A stretch of DNA of 64,000 bases from contig OZ026525.1 of assembly GCA_964019695.1 (NCBI GenBank), positions 69,113,753 through 69,177,752 of the forward strand, written 5' to 3'. Source of the stretch: Loripinus fragilis (lineage: Eukaryota; Mollusca; Bivalvia; Lucinida; Lucinidae). The translations under genes were made by a program, and so were the position numbers. Below are positions 53,048-64,000 of the stretch, in pieces; within the stretch, counting starts at the first letter, position 1; each line of letters begins with the position of its first letter. The notes beneath the pieces were generated by a model. It was given only the letters and a program-made list of their open reading frames with translations. It made no database searches and was not told where the DNA came from.

Positions 53048-53599
53048 GATGACTTGCCAATGCTATAAGTGCCAAACTCTTTCTTTATAGTAAATTCAAA
53101 TATTTTCTAGAGGGTTTTATTTCGTGAAGTTTCGCAAAAATAAACCCTCGAATAATAGCAAAACCACTCTGTCATTTACTGATATAACCCTAGTCGCGAA
53201 TTGTTAACATAACAAATATGTATTTTAACACTTTTTCAGAAAATCAAATTTTCACAAAAAATATCTGAATTTACGGTAGACTTTACAGCTCAGAGATTCG
53301 CACTCAAACATCCTGAATTAATTTCCGACTTTAGCATGTTTAGTGGATATCAGGATATAGTGACTGTAAGTCATCACCTTTTTATGTGGTATCATATAAC
53401 ATGGCGACATTGTTTTATGAATTCAATTCTGTTTGCAAATAAAGTGAATGTTATTTGATATACATTTTATTATGCTCCACGAAATACGTTAACTGAGCCG
53501 TTGATCAGCATAAGGTTCAGGTAGGAACGTACATAAAGCGAAATATTCAAATCAGTCTAGGCATCTACACAGTCTGCTCAGAGTCTTAGTGTTCCGCCT

Positions 53600-53740
53600 G
53601 AAGTAACGCTGAATGCTTGGCTACCATTAGAGCGTCCATGAAAGACTCTGATCAGACTGCACAGATGTGCAGGCTGATCTGAGTCTTTGATGGGCGCACA
53701 TACCAACATGTACCCTTTTCTTGTTACCGGCTCAAGATAA
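53600..53740. repeat. GATCAGACTGCACAG palindromic repeat
   Basis: GACTCTGATCAGACTGCACA and GATGTGCAGGCTGATCTGAG form a short hairpin like the cores of the TGAGCCRYG MITEs. A related one, GAGACTGAGTAAATGCGCAG..CTCGTCAGAGCC, lies at 56,960-57,015. Confidence 0.55.
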
Positions 53741-53762
53741 CTTCCTAGTATGTCTTGTTTAA

Positions 53763-54817
53763 TACCCCTATTCCACACAGGCCCCGAATCCCACGAATTG
53801 ACACGAATTGACAAATATTTGGATTCGTGGCTGAATCGTACTCAGTTCGTGAAGGTCTTAACTGATTCGCACAGTCCGTAGTGAGTTCTTGCAATTCGTA
53901 GGTCTATCGGGAATTCGGCTCAAAAGTTTTGAACTGTTCAAAACTTTGGCTGCGAATTCCCGATTCGAAAAATCGTGCGTGATTCGTACCAAATTCCTAA
54001 GGCATTCTTCGATATCGTAACTGAATCGTAATCGATTCGGGGGCGTTTTTGCATTGTTTATGACATTCGTAGCTACTCTTAGCTCATTCGTGGGGAATCG
54101 GGAGATTAAGCCGAACAATAAAACCAAGGAAGAGATAGTAGAAGGAATTTCCCTAAGGTTAATTACCCCGTCTCGCGCATGTAAGCAGTCCTAGAAGTTG
54201 AAACAGATTTGGCAGATTCTGGAGCACAATCAGGATCAGTCAGTAGCTCCTGGCTGGTCATTTTGCCAATGGCGAACTGCCATATTTTTCCAAGTCAAAG
54301 AGTCTGGGGAGGGGCCTCTCGACTTTAACGTAGTTGTTTTCTTCTAGCTATATAAGAAGCCGTTTTCAACACTCAAGTTGCAGGATCAATTGTACTGCTG
54401 CTTTATGAGGAACATTCATTTTGGAACTGATGCCCCCGAAGCATAGATGGACCTTTTTTTATAATTATTGTGAGAGAAAATCTCGCGAATCGTGGCGATT
54501 CGTCGCGGGTTTCTGTTAATTCGTGCCCAATTCGTGCATTCGGCATATTCTTATCTGATTCGTAATTGATTCCTTAACTTTCGTGCAGCATGCTCTAATG
54601 TTAATTTGCTATTCGTAATGAATTCTTGTGCGATTCCAGCCGAATTGAGCCGATTCTCCCGAATATTCGTGACGAAATCCTATCTGAATCGGGACTGACT
54701 CGTACACCATCACGATTGGAGAAATTTTTTTAATGAAACCTCACGAATCCCCCCGAATCAATAAAAAATCAATTCGTGGCAATTCGGGCGATTCGTGGCC
54801 TGTGTGGAATAGGGGTA
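53763..54817. mobile_element. 1,055-bp TTAA-target element, TACCCCTATTCCACACAGGC ends, GATTCGTG-saturated arms
   Basis: The ends TACCCCTATTCCACACAGGC are matched by the exact complement at 54,798-54,817, and the similarity extends to ~35 bp. TTAA flanks both ends (53,759-53,762; 54,818-54,821). Both arms (~350 and ~330 bp) are crowded with ATTCGTG, CGAATC and GATTCG; the centre (54,130-54,450) is unlike them. TTAA duplication is typical of piggyBac-type transposition, but no transposase is present. The terminal CCCCTATTCCAC motif is shared with the element at 4439-4855. Confidence 0.87.
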
Positions 54818-55212
54818 TTAACTAACTAAATAGGACAACATTTAAGACTAAATGCAGGTTGACGCGCTTTATTGTGAGTGTGCTTATACAAGCAACAGAA
54901 AGGGCGTTACTGAAACCACATATTATGAAGCACTTCATGTGTTATTTAATGCCGCAATTTGGATCATCTATACAAAATTTTGTTTGGGTGATGCACACTG
55001 ACAGAAAGCCGTCTAGAAACTGATTTTTCTCGCACCATATGTCTCGTGCTGTCACGAGCCGTGTCTATTCAACTTGAACGACAAGTATACTCATTGAAAT
55101 TATTTACATGGCGCAACGCCAAGACAAATATTCCGATCTTATCGGTGAACCGATCGGAATGTTAAATATTAACAGTCCACAATTTTAATGGCCCTGCCTT
55201 GGTAACTGATCT

Positions 55213-56061
55213 GGGCCCAGAATTAGAATGCTTCCATAGAATTAAGTACTTCATGGGTTAAGTATTGATATTTTAGTAAGCGAAAAATGATGTTTCAAAA
55301 TTCTTAAATTCAAAATTGTTTCATGTCTTCTGGTATCCTTCATAATGGTATCTTTGACCATGTGTACTAAACTGAAACTGGCAATTTCTTAACCCGTTAC
55401 TCCATAGGCTATTTTTAGACAATGCCATCATTTTCTATTTTTTGACCACATGGGAAAAAATTCAAAAGTTAAGTTTTGAATACTTTTTAAAATGTTATGG
55501 AATATAAAGCATTTGCTCCCAAAGAGCAAATGCTCCATTTTCCAAAATACTTTTAAATACATGATATTACTAAGGCGTCAACGGGCGTTTTTATGGAGGA
55601 AGGGGTTAAACACTTTAAATGTCATGCTTTAATATCAGTGCTTAACTAAAATCGTCCTTAACTTAAGGAGGCATTGTAATTTTGGACTCTGGGCCCAGAA
55701 TTATAATGCCTCTTTAAATTTAGATGTAAAAGGTTACTTTATTTTCACTTTCAACGTACACATGTCTAAACATTGAAATATGTTTATATAATTATGTATA
55801 GTACTAGTATCGTTGTGACCATGAGCTTGCAATGTGTATGTCGAAAATGTCCTGTTATGTTCTGTTCTTAAACTAGTTAAGTATTGGTATTTCGTCGTGA
55901 TATTTCAAATGTTTTATAAATTGCCAGACTCAGTACATTGCATATGAACAAACATTTCAATACATGAAAAATCATTTCAGGTTGTTCGAAACTTTATTCA
56001 ACAAAATCAATACTTAATTAAGGTCGCCCTTAACTTGAAGGTTGCATTGTAATTTTGGGCC
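55213..56061. mobile_element. Two abutting GGGCCC MITEs (larger forms)
   Basis: First 55,213-55,689: GGGCCCAGAATTAGAATGCT to GCATTGTAATTTTGGACTC. Second 55,691-56,061: GGGCCCAGAATTATAATGCC to GCATTGTAATTTTGGGCC. The first carries extra internal sequence with GCATTTGCTCCCAAAGAGCA. It is the same family as 45,119-45,640, and again two copies lie head to tail without spacer. Confidence 0.8.
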
Positions 56062-56279
56062 TTTATAAATAGTCGTTTACTAAATCAAAATTTGCACCAA
56101 TAAAGCCTGAATTATTAATCCAAAAATAATATAATAAATACACATCCAAAATATCTATACAACAGGTACTATGCGAGTAGGTCCAGCTTGTCAGAGTATT
56201 AAATACATACAATATCTTATAGCATGGGTGCTCATTTAGTATTGAATTTATTAAACAAGTTAAAGAGACTAGGTCTGAA

Positions 56280-56640
56280 ACTATGAACATTTTTCAAAAA
56301 AAAATCTTTCTTTTTAAATCATTTGTAAAAATAGAATTAAGTTATGTTTTCACAGTAAACATGTTCAGTACAGCTGAAAACTGCATGGAAAAGCGAATTA
56401 TCTGATAAAAACAGGTGTTTTTCTCTTGTTTGTAAATATTTACGTCCCTCAAATAATTATAGACAGTCGGTTTTAACATAAATGCTGTTGTTTTGATAGT
56501 GATAATTTGTTATGATTTACGAAAAGGGTAAAATGTTTACCTGAATTTGAGTATTTTTAATGTATTCTTGAAAAATAGAAACTTTATTTCTAAAATTAGA
56601 AGATCAAAAGTTACAGACTATGCAGCTTTTCAGAAAAGAG
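56280..56640 (-). repeat. Interspersed repeat family W, copy 3
   Basis: Reverse complement of 49,840-50,170, including GAAAAACACCTGTTTTTATC and AAGCTGCATAGTCTGTAACT. Confidence 0.75.
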
Positions 56641-57180
56641 ATAAAATGCGGCGTTTATTTACATAAATAGGAGCTTTCTAATGAAATATATGGACTTGCT
56701 TAATGTTTCCTATCGCATATGCTAAAGACATTCTTTAATAGTTCACAACGATCAAGATATATATATTTTTGGTATGACCCTTCAGTGGCGACTGCACTTG
56801 AAGTAACAACCTTGGACACATAGTGTACACTACAGAAGCACTAATTTACTATCACTTTAGTGCAAGTATGATGCACTTCAAGTGCACAAAAAGTGCACTT
56901 TGTGTAACCTTAAGTCACGACATTACTGTATATCCATTACCATGCATCATGATCACGAGTAGTGAAGGCTCTGACGAGACTGAGTAAATGCGCAGTCTCG
57001 TCAGAGCCTACACTGGTCGCCTATGCAAGAATTACTAATATCCCTTGCACACTGGTCGCCTATGCGAGAATTACTAATATCCCATGAACTGGCTTGCTCC
57101 TCAAGGCAAAAGCAAGCTCCACTGAGGTAAGTTTTTAAACCGGCTCCCTATAATGTATTCATAAATGTATAAAGATATTG
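56640..57180. other. No gene; GTGCACTT-rich and direct-repeat segment
   Basis: AAGTGCACAAAAAGTGCACT at 56,880-56,900 and a duplicated CACTGGTCGCCTATGC.AGAATTACTAATATCCC at about 57,010-57,085. No coding evidence. Confidence 0.45.
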
Positions 57181-57189
57181 CAAAACTGA

Positions 57190-57480
57190 TCAAGAGAAAG
57201 TAAGTAAGGGTGCAAAGATCAGTAATCGATACAATCGAGTATCACATCTGGCCCAGGATACCAATGGGAAAGTGACAAACTCACAGTTAGACACCACAAA
57301 CGAGAGCCAGGAGATCAGCCCTTTCCCAGCAGGTGAACACAAGGCAAAAATAAATAGACGCGCACATAGCAAACACAAGACAGAAAAACATAAGATCCAC
57401 AAAAGAAGTAACTGCTTGGAACAGTAAGTAACATATTATACCGTAGGGCTGAATCCAGTTTCACAGGGCCAACCTGATCC
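57190..57480 (-). repeat. Interspersed repeat family X, minus copy
   Basis: GGTGCAAAGATCAGTAATCG, GCCCAGGATACCAATGGGAA and CCCTTTCCCAGCAGGTGAAC are the complement of 58,140-58,380 and 33,760-33,958. The open frame 57,190-57,402 is inside. Confidence 0.68.
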
Positions 57481-57489
57481 TTAATTCAG

Positions 57490-58140
57490 ATGTGGATCAA
57501 GACACTCCAAACAGAGTTGTCTTGACTCTTCGTTCTTTGCTCTTAAAACATACTCAGCTATCATTAGATTGAAGTATGAACGAAAAAGATTTTAAGCTTC
57601 AGGAATGTATAAATATACTTGTAAAACTGATCAAGGGATACACTCAAAACATTGTTTTCCCATCAGAGATGTCCTTTCTCGGCGTTCTTTGCTCTTAGAA
57701 CATACGCAGCTATCATTAGATTGAAGAATCAACCAAAAAGATTTTAAGCTTTAGGAATGTATAAAGATATTTGTAAAACTGATCAAGAGAAACAATCCAA
57801 ACATTGTTTTCCCATCAGTTGTCTTTTTTCTTTGTTCTTTGCTCTTAGAACATACTCAGCTACCATTAGATTAAAGAATCAACCAAAAATACTTTAAACT
57901 TGAGGAAGGTATAAAGATATTTGTAAAACTGATAAACAGAAACAATCCAAACATTGTTTTCTCCTCAGATGTGTCTTTTCTCTGTGTTCTTTGCTCTTAA
58001 AACATACTCAGCTATCATAAGATTGAAGAATCAACCAAAAAGATTTTAAGCTTTAAGAATGTATAAAGATATTTGTAAAACTGATAAAGAGAAACAATTC
58101 AAACATTGTTTTCCCATCAAAAACCGGTTTAAGCCCTCCA
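57490..58140. repeat. ~150-bp tandem array, about five copies
   Basis: AAACATTGTTTTCCCATCAG recurs near 57,648, 57,798, 57,949 and 58,100. Each is followed by TTCTTTGCTCTTAGAACATA, CAGCTATCATTAGATTGAAG and AAAGATATTTGTAAAACTGA. The array lies between inverted copies of family X. Confidence 0.88.
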
Positions 58141-58400
58141 GTAAAATATTTTTACTGGCTGTTCCAAGGCGTTACTTCTTTTGTGGATCATTTGTGTTGT
58201 TAATGTCTTGTGTTTGTCATGCTTTTGCGTCTGTTCGTTACTGCCTTGTGGTCACTTTAAGGGAAATGGCTGAGCGAGCTCTTGGCTCTTGTTTGTGATG
58301 TTTATTTGTGATTTTGTTACTTGACATGTGTGATACTTGATTGTATTGACTCCTGATCCTTGCTGTCTTTCTTACTTTATCTGTTTTCGCTGTTCTTAGA
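58140..58400 (+). repeat. Interspersed repeat family X, plus copy
   Basis: CAAGGCGTTACTTCTTTTGT, GTGGTCACTTTAAGGGAAAT and GATTGTATTGACTCCTGATC. The open frame 58,059-58,298 spans array and repeat. Confidence 0.65.
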
Positions 58401-58491
58401 ACATACTCAGCCATCATTAAACAGAGATCTCTTAAGATTTAGAAATTAATTTGTTTGATTATGGGAGCCAGTCTTAACTGAGGTCAGTTAT

Positions 58492-58662
58492 CTCAAAGAT
58501 GCGTAGTTTCAAACTTCATCTCCAGGGTGTCCCAGTCACCCTCTTCTATAAGATCTTTGATCTCAGATTGCACATAATCATCTTCTACTGTCAGAACCTC
58601 TCCAACATAGTAAATAGTCTTTGGGCGTGTCAAGCTGAACGAGTTGTCGAAATAGAGGCAGT
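58492..58662 (-). CDS. Probable last coding exon of an unrecognised gene (~56 codons)
   Basis: On the minus strand a good 3' splice site (TTCTTTCACGTTTTACAG, ending at 58,663) precedes an open frame entered one base into a codon. It encodes CLYFDNSFSLTRPKTIYYVG, then an acidic region with DDYVQSEIKDLIEEGDW, and ends ETTHL-stop at 58,492. The codons read like protein, not repeat, and the segment occurs once in the window. I do not recognise the family. Upstream exons would lie at higher coordinates. A consensus donor (CCAG|GTATGT) with matching phase exists at ~59,620, but the exon before it would be very short, so I do not annotate it. No AATAAA was found immediately downstream. Confidence 0.5.
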
Positions 58663-58839
58663 CTGTAAAACGTGAAAGAATACAGAACTTTGCTGTAAAA
58701 CTGTCAATTATAAATCCGGTTTTTATACTGTCATCTCTATGTGACCTGCATTGTCCCGTTTACCTGTTTCCTAAACGGAACAGGGGACAAAAGTCACCTT
58801 GGACACAACATGTTAACTTTTTTAACTTTTATAGTTTAC

Positions 58840-59130
58840 TCCGCCCCTTCCTGTGCTTCACAACCAATCCGTTTGGCCAACTTAATCACATATTTTGTCA
58901 ATATGTGTAATATATATTAAGTGAAATCATGAAGTAAATCAGTGAAGTGGTCAATGCAGCTTTTTCAAAGCGAGGAGAGGAGAAAACTATAAGTAAATCA
59001 TAGATCATATTATAACTATAAAGTAATTAAGTGGTTCACTCGCTGTGCTCGTTCCCACATCATTCCTTTATAATTGTATGCGATTGATCTCACGTAATTC
59101 CTTTATAATTGTAATATATGAGCTATAACC
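58840..59130. repeat. Inverted copy of the 26,040-26,320 repeat
   Basis: TAGTTTACTCCGCCCCTTCC, GTGCTTCACAACCAATCCG and the palindromic AATTAAGTGGTTCACTCGCT..CTCGTTCC block recur here in reverse order and strand. The palindrome's right arm is partly duplicated (AATTCCTTTATAATTGTA twice). Confidence 0.72.
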
Positions 59131-60868
59131 TATACATACCAAATCAATCCTGGAGTGGACATTCCTATCCTGTTTATATCTCAGCCATTTGAAGAAAATG
59201 AAGAAAATCAAAATGGAAGGTGATTAAAATAAGATCTCATTTTTGAGACTTACTAAATTTTGTATTCTACTTATTATCTCGTTTAAACAACAAAATACCT
59301 AACTGAAGTTATTGATTTTTCGTTTGTTCAACAAAATGCTGGCTCCCATTCGTTAATTTGTAACTGATTCAAAAAACGGAACTCCATGTTAACCAGCAAG
59401 TTTCATGTATATGTATGTTTAAAATATGAGAATAAGTTGAGAATCTTAATTCTCATTCTATTTGATTTTTTAAATTACTTTCTTGTTAACTTGTTTTGAT
59501 TTTTTTCTAATTTTTGATGAGCAAAAGAAATGCTACATCTTACATTTGCGATAAATTACTAAAAAGGAAAAAAAAAGCGGCAGCAGTTGAAATATATACA
59601 TGTATATAGGCCAACATACCTGGTAAAAATCGACAGATTAAAATAACCCTGAGGCTTTACTCCAGATTCTGGTCATGGTTAGCTTGTGCAGCTCGTGTTT
59701 GTGAGCCACATGCAATACATGAGAAAATTTTACTGTAGCATTTCTTTTGCCCGTCAGTATAGTAGGTGGCTGTATGTTAAGTTCTAACATGACAGAAAGA
59801 TACTGAGAAGTATTATTTGTACGGCATAAACCCTTTGGTATAAACATATAGGTTAAGTAAGTCTGGACTAAAGTTAGAGTCTCATTTCCATGAAAAGTTT
59901 TCGTTCCAGTAATATGTAGATTGGTTACTTTGGCATACAATAAGGCCCAAATAAAATGCCGCATATAGGGTTCTGCAATGCTTGCTGAGATAAAAACAAT
60001 CTTCAATGACAGAAAGTTTAGAATTTTTTTTATAAGTAACCCCTCAAAACAAAAATGGATAATCCCAAACATATTGTATCAATTTGTATGGTAAAATCCA
60101 CCAGAATGAAAAGGGTAAATGTCTTATGAACAAATCGCCATATGTCTGTTTTTGCAGGTGATTAGTGACACGTTGGGAATAATGACATGTCCTCTTCTAC
60201 ATAAATAAAATTGATAAGCTTTTATAAGCTTACAAATATAAATATTCCTATTATATGTCTTTTGAGTTATTCGAACATGTGTGAATACTCTTAGGACAGT
60301 TAGTGAAACCGGGCCCTGGTATCAAGCCCCGGTTTAAAGCGTCACATGCACGTTTAGAGAATGAGTTTGTGCATGTGTGATAATTTTCATATCCCATGAG
60401 ACTGCTGCTATTTTTCTTTAAGTTAAATAGGCTGACTATAGGGCTGGTTAAGACTTTTTTGAACGAAAAATTGTAATTATTTTCTTACCCATCAACTTAC
60501 CTTGTAACATACCTTTAAAATACATACAATAAAACGGACCCGTTAAAATGAAACGTTGTCATCAGAAAACTATATTATAAGGGACATAATTTGAGAGATA
60601 AGAATAATAAGAACGTGCTCTGAAAGACAAAAGCAGTGCTCATAAATGTAGAGAAATGAGCTAGATAATATGCTGGGGAAAATACCTAGGCATGCACAAC
60701 TTTTTGTCAGATGCAAATCAGTTTTCTTGGCAAATTAGTTACATTAATAATTTTAAACTATTCATTGCAGCTACCAATATTGTGCGTTGCTAATGTATAC
60801 ACAAATGCGAATTTCCCTACACATTTGAACCGGAAATATGAGGTGTTTGTATCTCAGTTATAAGTTTT
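59130..60868. other. Mostly unique AT-rich sequence; one 144-codon minus-strand frame
   Basis: The frame at 59,638-60,072 (minus) starts with a true ATG (CAATATGTTTGG). Its product has hydrophobic N-terminal stretches (FLSLKIVFISASI) and no recognised domain. It is the longest frame in the window outside the TLRs and the Maverick-class element. It lacks paralog, promoter or splice support, so it may be chance. Nothing else is seen in this interval. Confidence 0.2.
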
Positions 60869-61034
60869 TATTGATGGTACATCTCTGTAAATTCAACTTT
60901 GGCAAGGGATGTGTTTTGCATCATTTCCTCCCAGACGCCCTTTGAACGTTTAACACCCATTAATATAAAGGCCATGTGGTCTTGTATGATTGAATTCTGT
61001 CCATCTTTATCATCCACCATTATAAAGAGTGTGT
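60868..61034 (-). CDS. Possible coding fragment next to a palindromic repeat
   Basis: The minus-strand frame encodes NTLFIMVDDKDGQNSIIQDH then ILMGVKRSKGVWEEMMQNT and ends EMYHQ-stop. Its amino-acid mix is protein-like, but the family is not recognised. The frame runs upstream into the ~80-bp palindromic repeat at 61,035-61,115, so any splice acceptor may have been displaced. It could be a dead exon or coincidence. Confidence 0.2.
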
Positions 61035-61115
61035 TTATTGTGGCAAACAGCACAGACCCCAATGAGCCACTGCATTTTGCAGCATCTCATCTAGGTCTCT
61101 GCTCATTGTAATTGT
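61035..61115. repeat. ~80-bp palindromic repeat, copy 2
   Basis: GCAAACAGCACAGACCCCAA and CATCTCATCTAGGTCTCTGC pair with each other. It is the same family as 15,655-15,735. Its translation (NSTDPNEPLHFAASHLGL) explains the plus-strand frame at 60,899-61,111. Confidence 0.7.
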
Positions 61116-61508
61116 TCCCTGTTGGGATCATATGCATAAATTCATTAACCTTGTTAAAACATGCTTACTTTGAATTCTGTCTGATAACAGAGCTGATTAC
61201 CGGGGCCCTTTGCAAACAGTTTGGACCCGTCGGTTCTGATCTCTCGTTCCTGCAGATTTTTTGTAAAATTTAATTTAGAAAAAAGTCAACGGACGACAAA
61301 ACGATAAAATGGCCCAGTATGCAAAGAGTTAGACCAGCTACGACCCTGGCTGTGTAGCCTAACTTTCGCCTTTTCTTTTCATAAACCTTCATGCATGAAC
61401 TACAAGCCAAAAGTCTTAGTGTAAAAGATGAACACCATAAGGGAAATGCAATATTGTCAGTGACTGCCATATTTAACCTGGCAGTTGACAGGATCGTCAC
61501 AGTTTCTT

Positions 61509-63116
61509 ATGCCTCCGTAACATTTGCCACGGTCGTCGTACAATTTATTTGTATACGATTTTCTTACGATTTTTCGGCATCGTAAGTGTCTATGAGCTAC
61601 GACGAATAGGTTTACATTGCTTACGATCACCTTGCGATTTCTTTCAGCGAAAAACTTGGACAAAACCTTACAGAGACCTTGCAGATACCGTATGACAACT
61701 GCAAGGTTATTGTGCAGTCATCGTGGTATCTTCTCGACCTCCCTATATGAATCACACGATGCCCGTAGGATAACCTTGCGGAAGTCGCAAGGAGTCAGTA
61801 CGCTGACTATGCAATTGTCGTGTAAGCATGTGCATGGATTTAAACAGCCATCCATGTTCATTTTTGGATGCACATTTGAACCGTGTTTCAAAGTAATGTG
61901 ATGACAAATCGTGCTATGAAGAGACCAGTGTTTTTGTTGAACATGGTCCCAAGATATGGGACAGCGTGTTACGTTTGTGTATATTTCAATGCAAATTTTT
62001 AAGTTCTGCAGTTTTCATAAATTTTAAATCACAGTTTATTACAACAGCCCCTTATTTATAGTACACTTTTATAATTCGAAAAGTATCACTTAATTGAAAA
62101 TACAAAGATGCTTTAACTGTACCCCCTTGTAGACTGAGTGTGGACTAAAACGCTTATTTTTAATCATCCAAAGGCTTTCTAGCCAGCAACAGATAAAACC
62201 CCGGTCATAAGCAAAAATGAAGTCGTTGCATGCGAACAACAAAGGTACTGACAGACTGCACTTCCCTCCACTCAACCTGGGTAGCGCATCAGTAAAGTAC
62301 ATTTTGTATTTCATTCATACAATCAAATTTCTATGTTCGACCTAGTCGTATGTTCTCACTACGAGATTTATATAAATTTTTCCTTGTAGTAATACTCAAA
62401 TTCAAATCCCAGAGTTATAAATTACAAAAAAAATCTTGACTTTTTATTAATCTTATCTGATTTATTAAACCCCTTATTCCACCAGCATTTTATGTATTGA
62501 AAGTGCATATGCATTTCACGTTAGGTGCATATTTTTAATTGCACTTCAGACAATTTTATCATGGAAGCATACTCTATGGGCCCTGATTAGACTGCACCCA
62601 TCAGCAAATTGATCTGGGTCCATGTTGAGTCACTCTGAGTGGTGGTATTAGAGACATCGCATTAATACAAAAAACAGCTTATGATAACCAATATACCTGT
62701 CTGAAAATTGTTGACAATGCGTCGCAAGGCCACCGCACGATCATTGTGCCATCGCCTTGGGGTTATCGCAGGGTGACCGTCGGATGTCCTTACGATTTTA
62801 TGGGACCTGCAAGGTCATCGTGCAGTAACCTTGCTACTTCTATGGCAAGAGTCTACGATCATTTTGGGCCAAAAATGACAATCTAAAAACCTGCGTTGTC
62901 CACTGTACGGTGCCTGTACAGGGATCGTACGGGCTATGGACTTAAGATTTTTTCAAATTTGTCATTGTGCGAAGTTAAACAAAATGGTAGAGGCCACAAT
63001 GCCCGTAATTCTGTACGATGATCGCAAGGTCTCCCTGCCGAGGCCACATGGAAATGGTGATTTGGACAGCGTACGGGTATCGTATACTTGTCGTAAGGCA
63101 AATGTAACCGAGGCAT
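61509..63116. mobile_element. 1.6-kb inverted-repeat element with CGTACG/ACCTTGC/CGATC-saturated arms
   Basis: Ends ATGCCTCCGTAACATTTGCC (61,509) and the complement of ATGCCTCGGTTACATTTGCC (ending 63,116), two mismatches in 20. Both arms (61,530-61,830 and 62,705-63,100) are packed with CGTACG.., ACCTTGC, CGCAAGGT and ATCGTG motifs in both orientations. The centre (61,850-62,690) is ordinary AT-rich DNA that contains a lone CCCCTTATTCCACCAGC at ~62,470. Open frames in the arms (e.g. 61,617-61,901) follow the motif repetition. Confidence 0.68.
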
Positions 63117-63415
63117 TACCTACGAAAATCACATGTTACATGGATGTGACTTAAAATAGATATATTTTACTTATTTTGAACAGCCATGCAAGCCTAAATA
63201 AAACTGTTAAAACCTTGCACTTACAACATAAAAATGGCTTTTGTTTAAATCTCCAAGCTAATATCAATTTCTAAACCATGCATTTACAACATTAAAAGCC
63301 TTCACAACATTTAACAGATATTTCACCTAAATGAAATTTAACTCCTTCTCAAACGATGTACTAGGTTCGATAATTTCTCCAAGATACCACAGTTGCTTAT
63401 CTTTCAACCAGCTAT

Positions 63416-64000
63416 ACTTATTGCTAAATACAAGTACGTCTGAAATCAATAAGTAATATTATCAATGAACTACACTGTATGGTAGTATTACTCAGGTCAG
63501 CTGTATTTAGACAAGGTTAAAATGGAATTCAATTGTCTGTAAAAGTGCTATTTATCAGGTAATCAATAAATAAAATGTCATCAATCAAGTGAGTTGGTAT
63601 TGGCTCAGTTACTGGTCCGTGGTCAGCCGTATTGGCCTCAGGCCAATACAGCTTGCCATGGACCTGTAACAGGGGTAATACAAAATCATTTGATTAATAA
63701 CGTAATAATAGCATGTGAATACTTATTGCTAAATACTAATGCGTCTGAAATCAATAAGCAATATCATCAATCAACTACACTGTATTGATTGAAAGTAAAT
63801 ACATATTGACTCAAGGTCAACAGTATTCGTTTAGGTCAGCTGTATTCAGACGAGGTTAAAATGGAATACATTTGCCTGTAAAAGTGATGTAAATTATGGT
63901 TATTAATTAATACAAATGTCATTAATCAAGTGATTTTGTATTGGCTCAGTTACTGGTCCGTGGTCAGTTGTGTGAATACAAAATCACTTAATTAATAACG
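63416..64000. repeat. ~304-bp tandem repeat, running off the window
   Basis: TACTTATTGCTAAATAC recurs at ~63,416 and ~63,720, followed both times by CGTCTGAAATCAATAAG, ACTACACTGTAT, GGTTAAAATGGAAT and GGCTCAGTTACTGGTCCGTG. A palindrome, CGTATTGGCCTCAGGCCAAT, is present only in the first unit. Confidence 0.85.

Noticed and set aside
60899..61111. Plus-strand frame ending NSTDPNEPLHFAASHLGL
   Set aside because: It is the translation of a palindromic interspersed repeat that occurs also at 15,655-15,735.

Overview
This window is animal genomic DNA with few genes. It is AT-rich, densely packed with interspersed and tandem repeats, and holds only short open frames apart from two Toll-like receptor (TLR) loci and one virus-like transposon. 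The intronless TLR paralogs, tRNA-derived SINEs with target-site duplications, very many small inverted-repeat DNA elements and a Maverick/Polinton-class element together suggest a mollusc, most likely a bivalve. That assignment is an inference from repeat style and gene content; no species-level marker is visible.

Layout: 1-14,600 is repeat territory: microsatellite, 40-bp tandem repeat, SINEs, a ~170-bp array interrupted by three different DNA transposons, a ~340-bp degenerate satellite and a 146-bp tandem repeat. 14,670-17,168 is a 2.5-kb fold-back-like element with 21-bp repeat arrays in both arms. 17,879-25,846 is a complete 8-kb element with AG...CT ends, a perfect 6-bp target duplication (TTGGTA) and long terminal inverted repeats (about 1.8 and 1.45 kb). 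It carries five compact genes in two divergent groups and no visible integrase or DNA polymerase. This is the most interesting object in the window. 26,000-30,700 holds more MITEs, a SINE, and a retrotransposon 3' end turned into a long hairpin.

30,738-32,956 (minus) and 41,398-43,621 (plus) are head-to-head Toll-like receptor paralogs. Each is a single exon with LRR ectodomain, transmembrane helix and TIR domain, and each is interrupted by a different frame-shifting indel. Between and beyond them (33,000-41,000 and 43,900-58,400) lie nested DNA elements, tandem arrays and a tRNA-Thr-like SINE. 58,492-58,662 (minus) looks like the last coding exon of an unrecognised gene. The remaining 5 kb is repeat-rich and ends in a ~304-bp tandem repeat that runs off the window.

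How parts work together: in the virus-like element the genes diverge from a central ~1.1-kb control region and read outward into the inverted repeats. These repeats supply matching AATAAA signals on both sides, and most of the genes have their own TATA box 50-80 bp before the preferred ATG. The TLR pair is an inverted duplication that includes several hundred bases of 5' flank. A recurring theme is DNA elements whose arms are saturated with degenerate copies of one short motif that is also present near the element's own termini.
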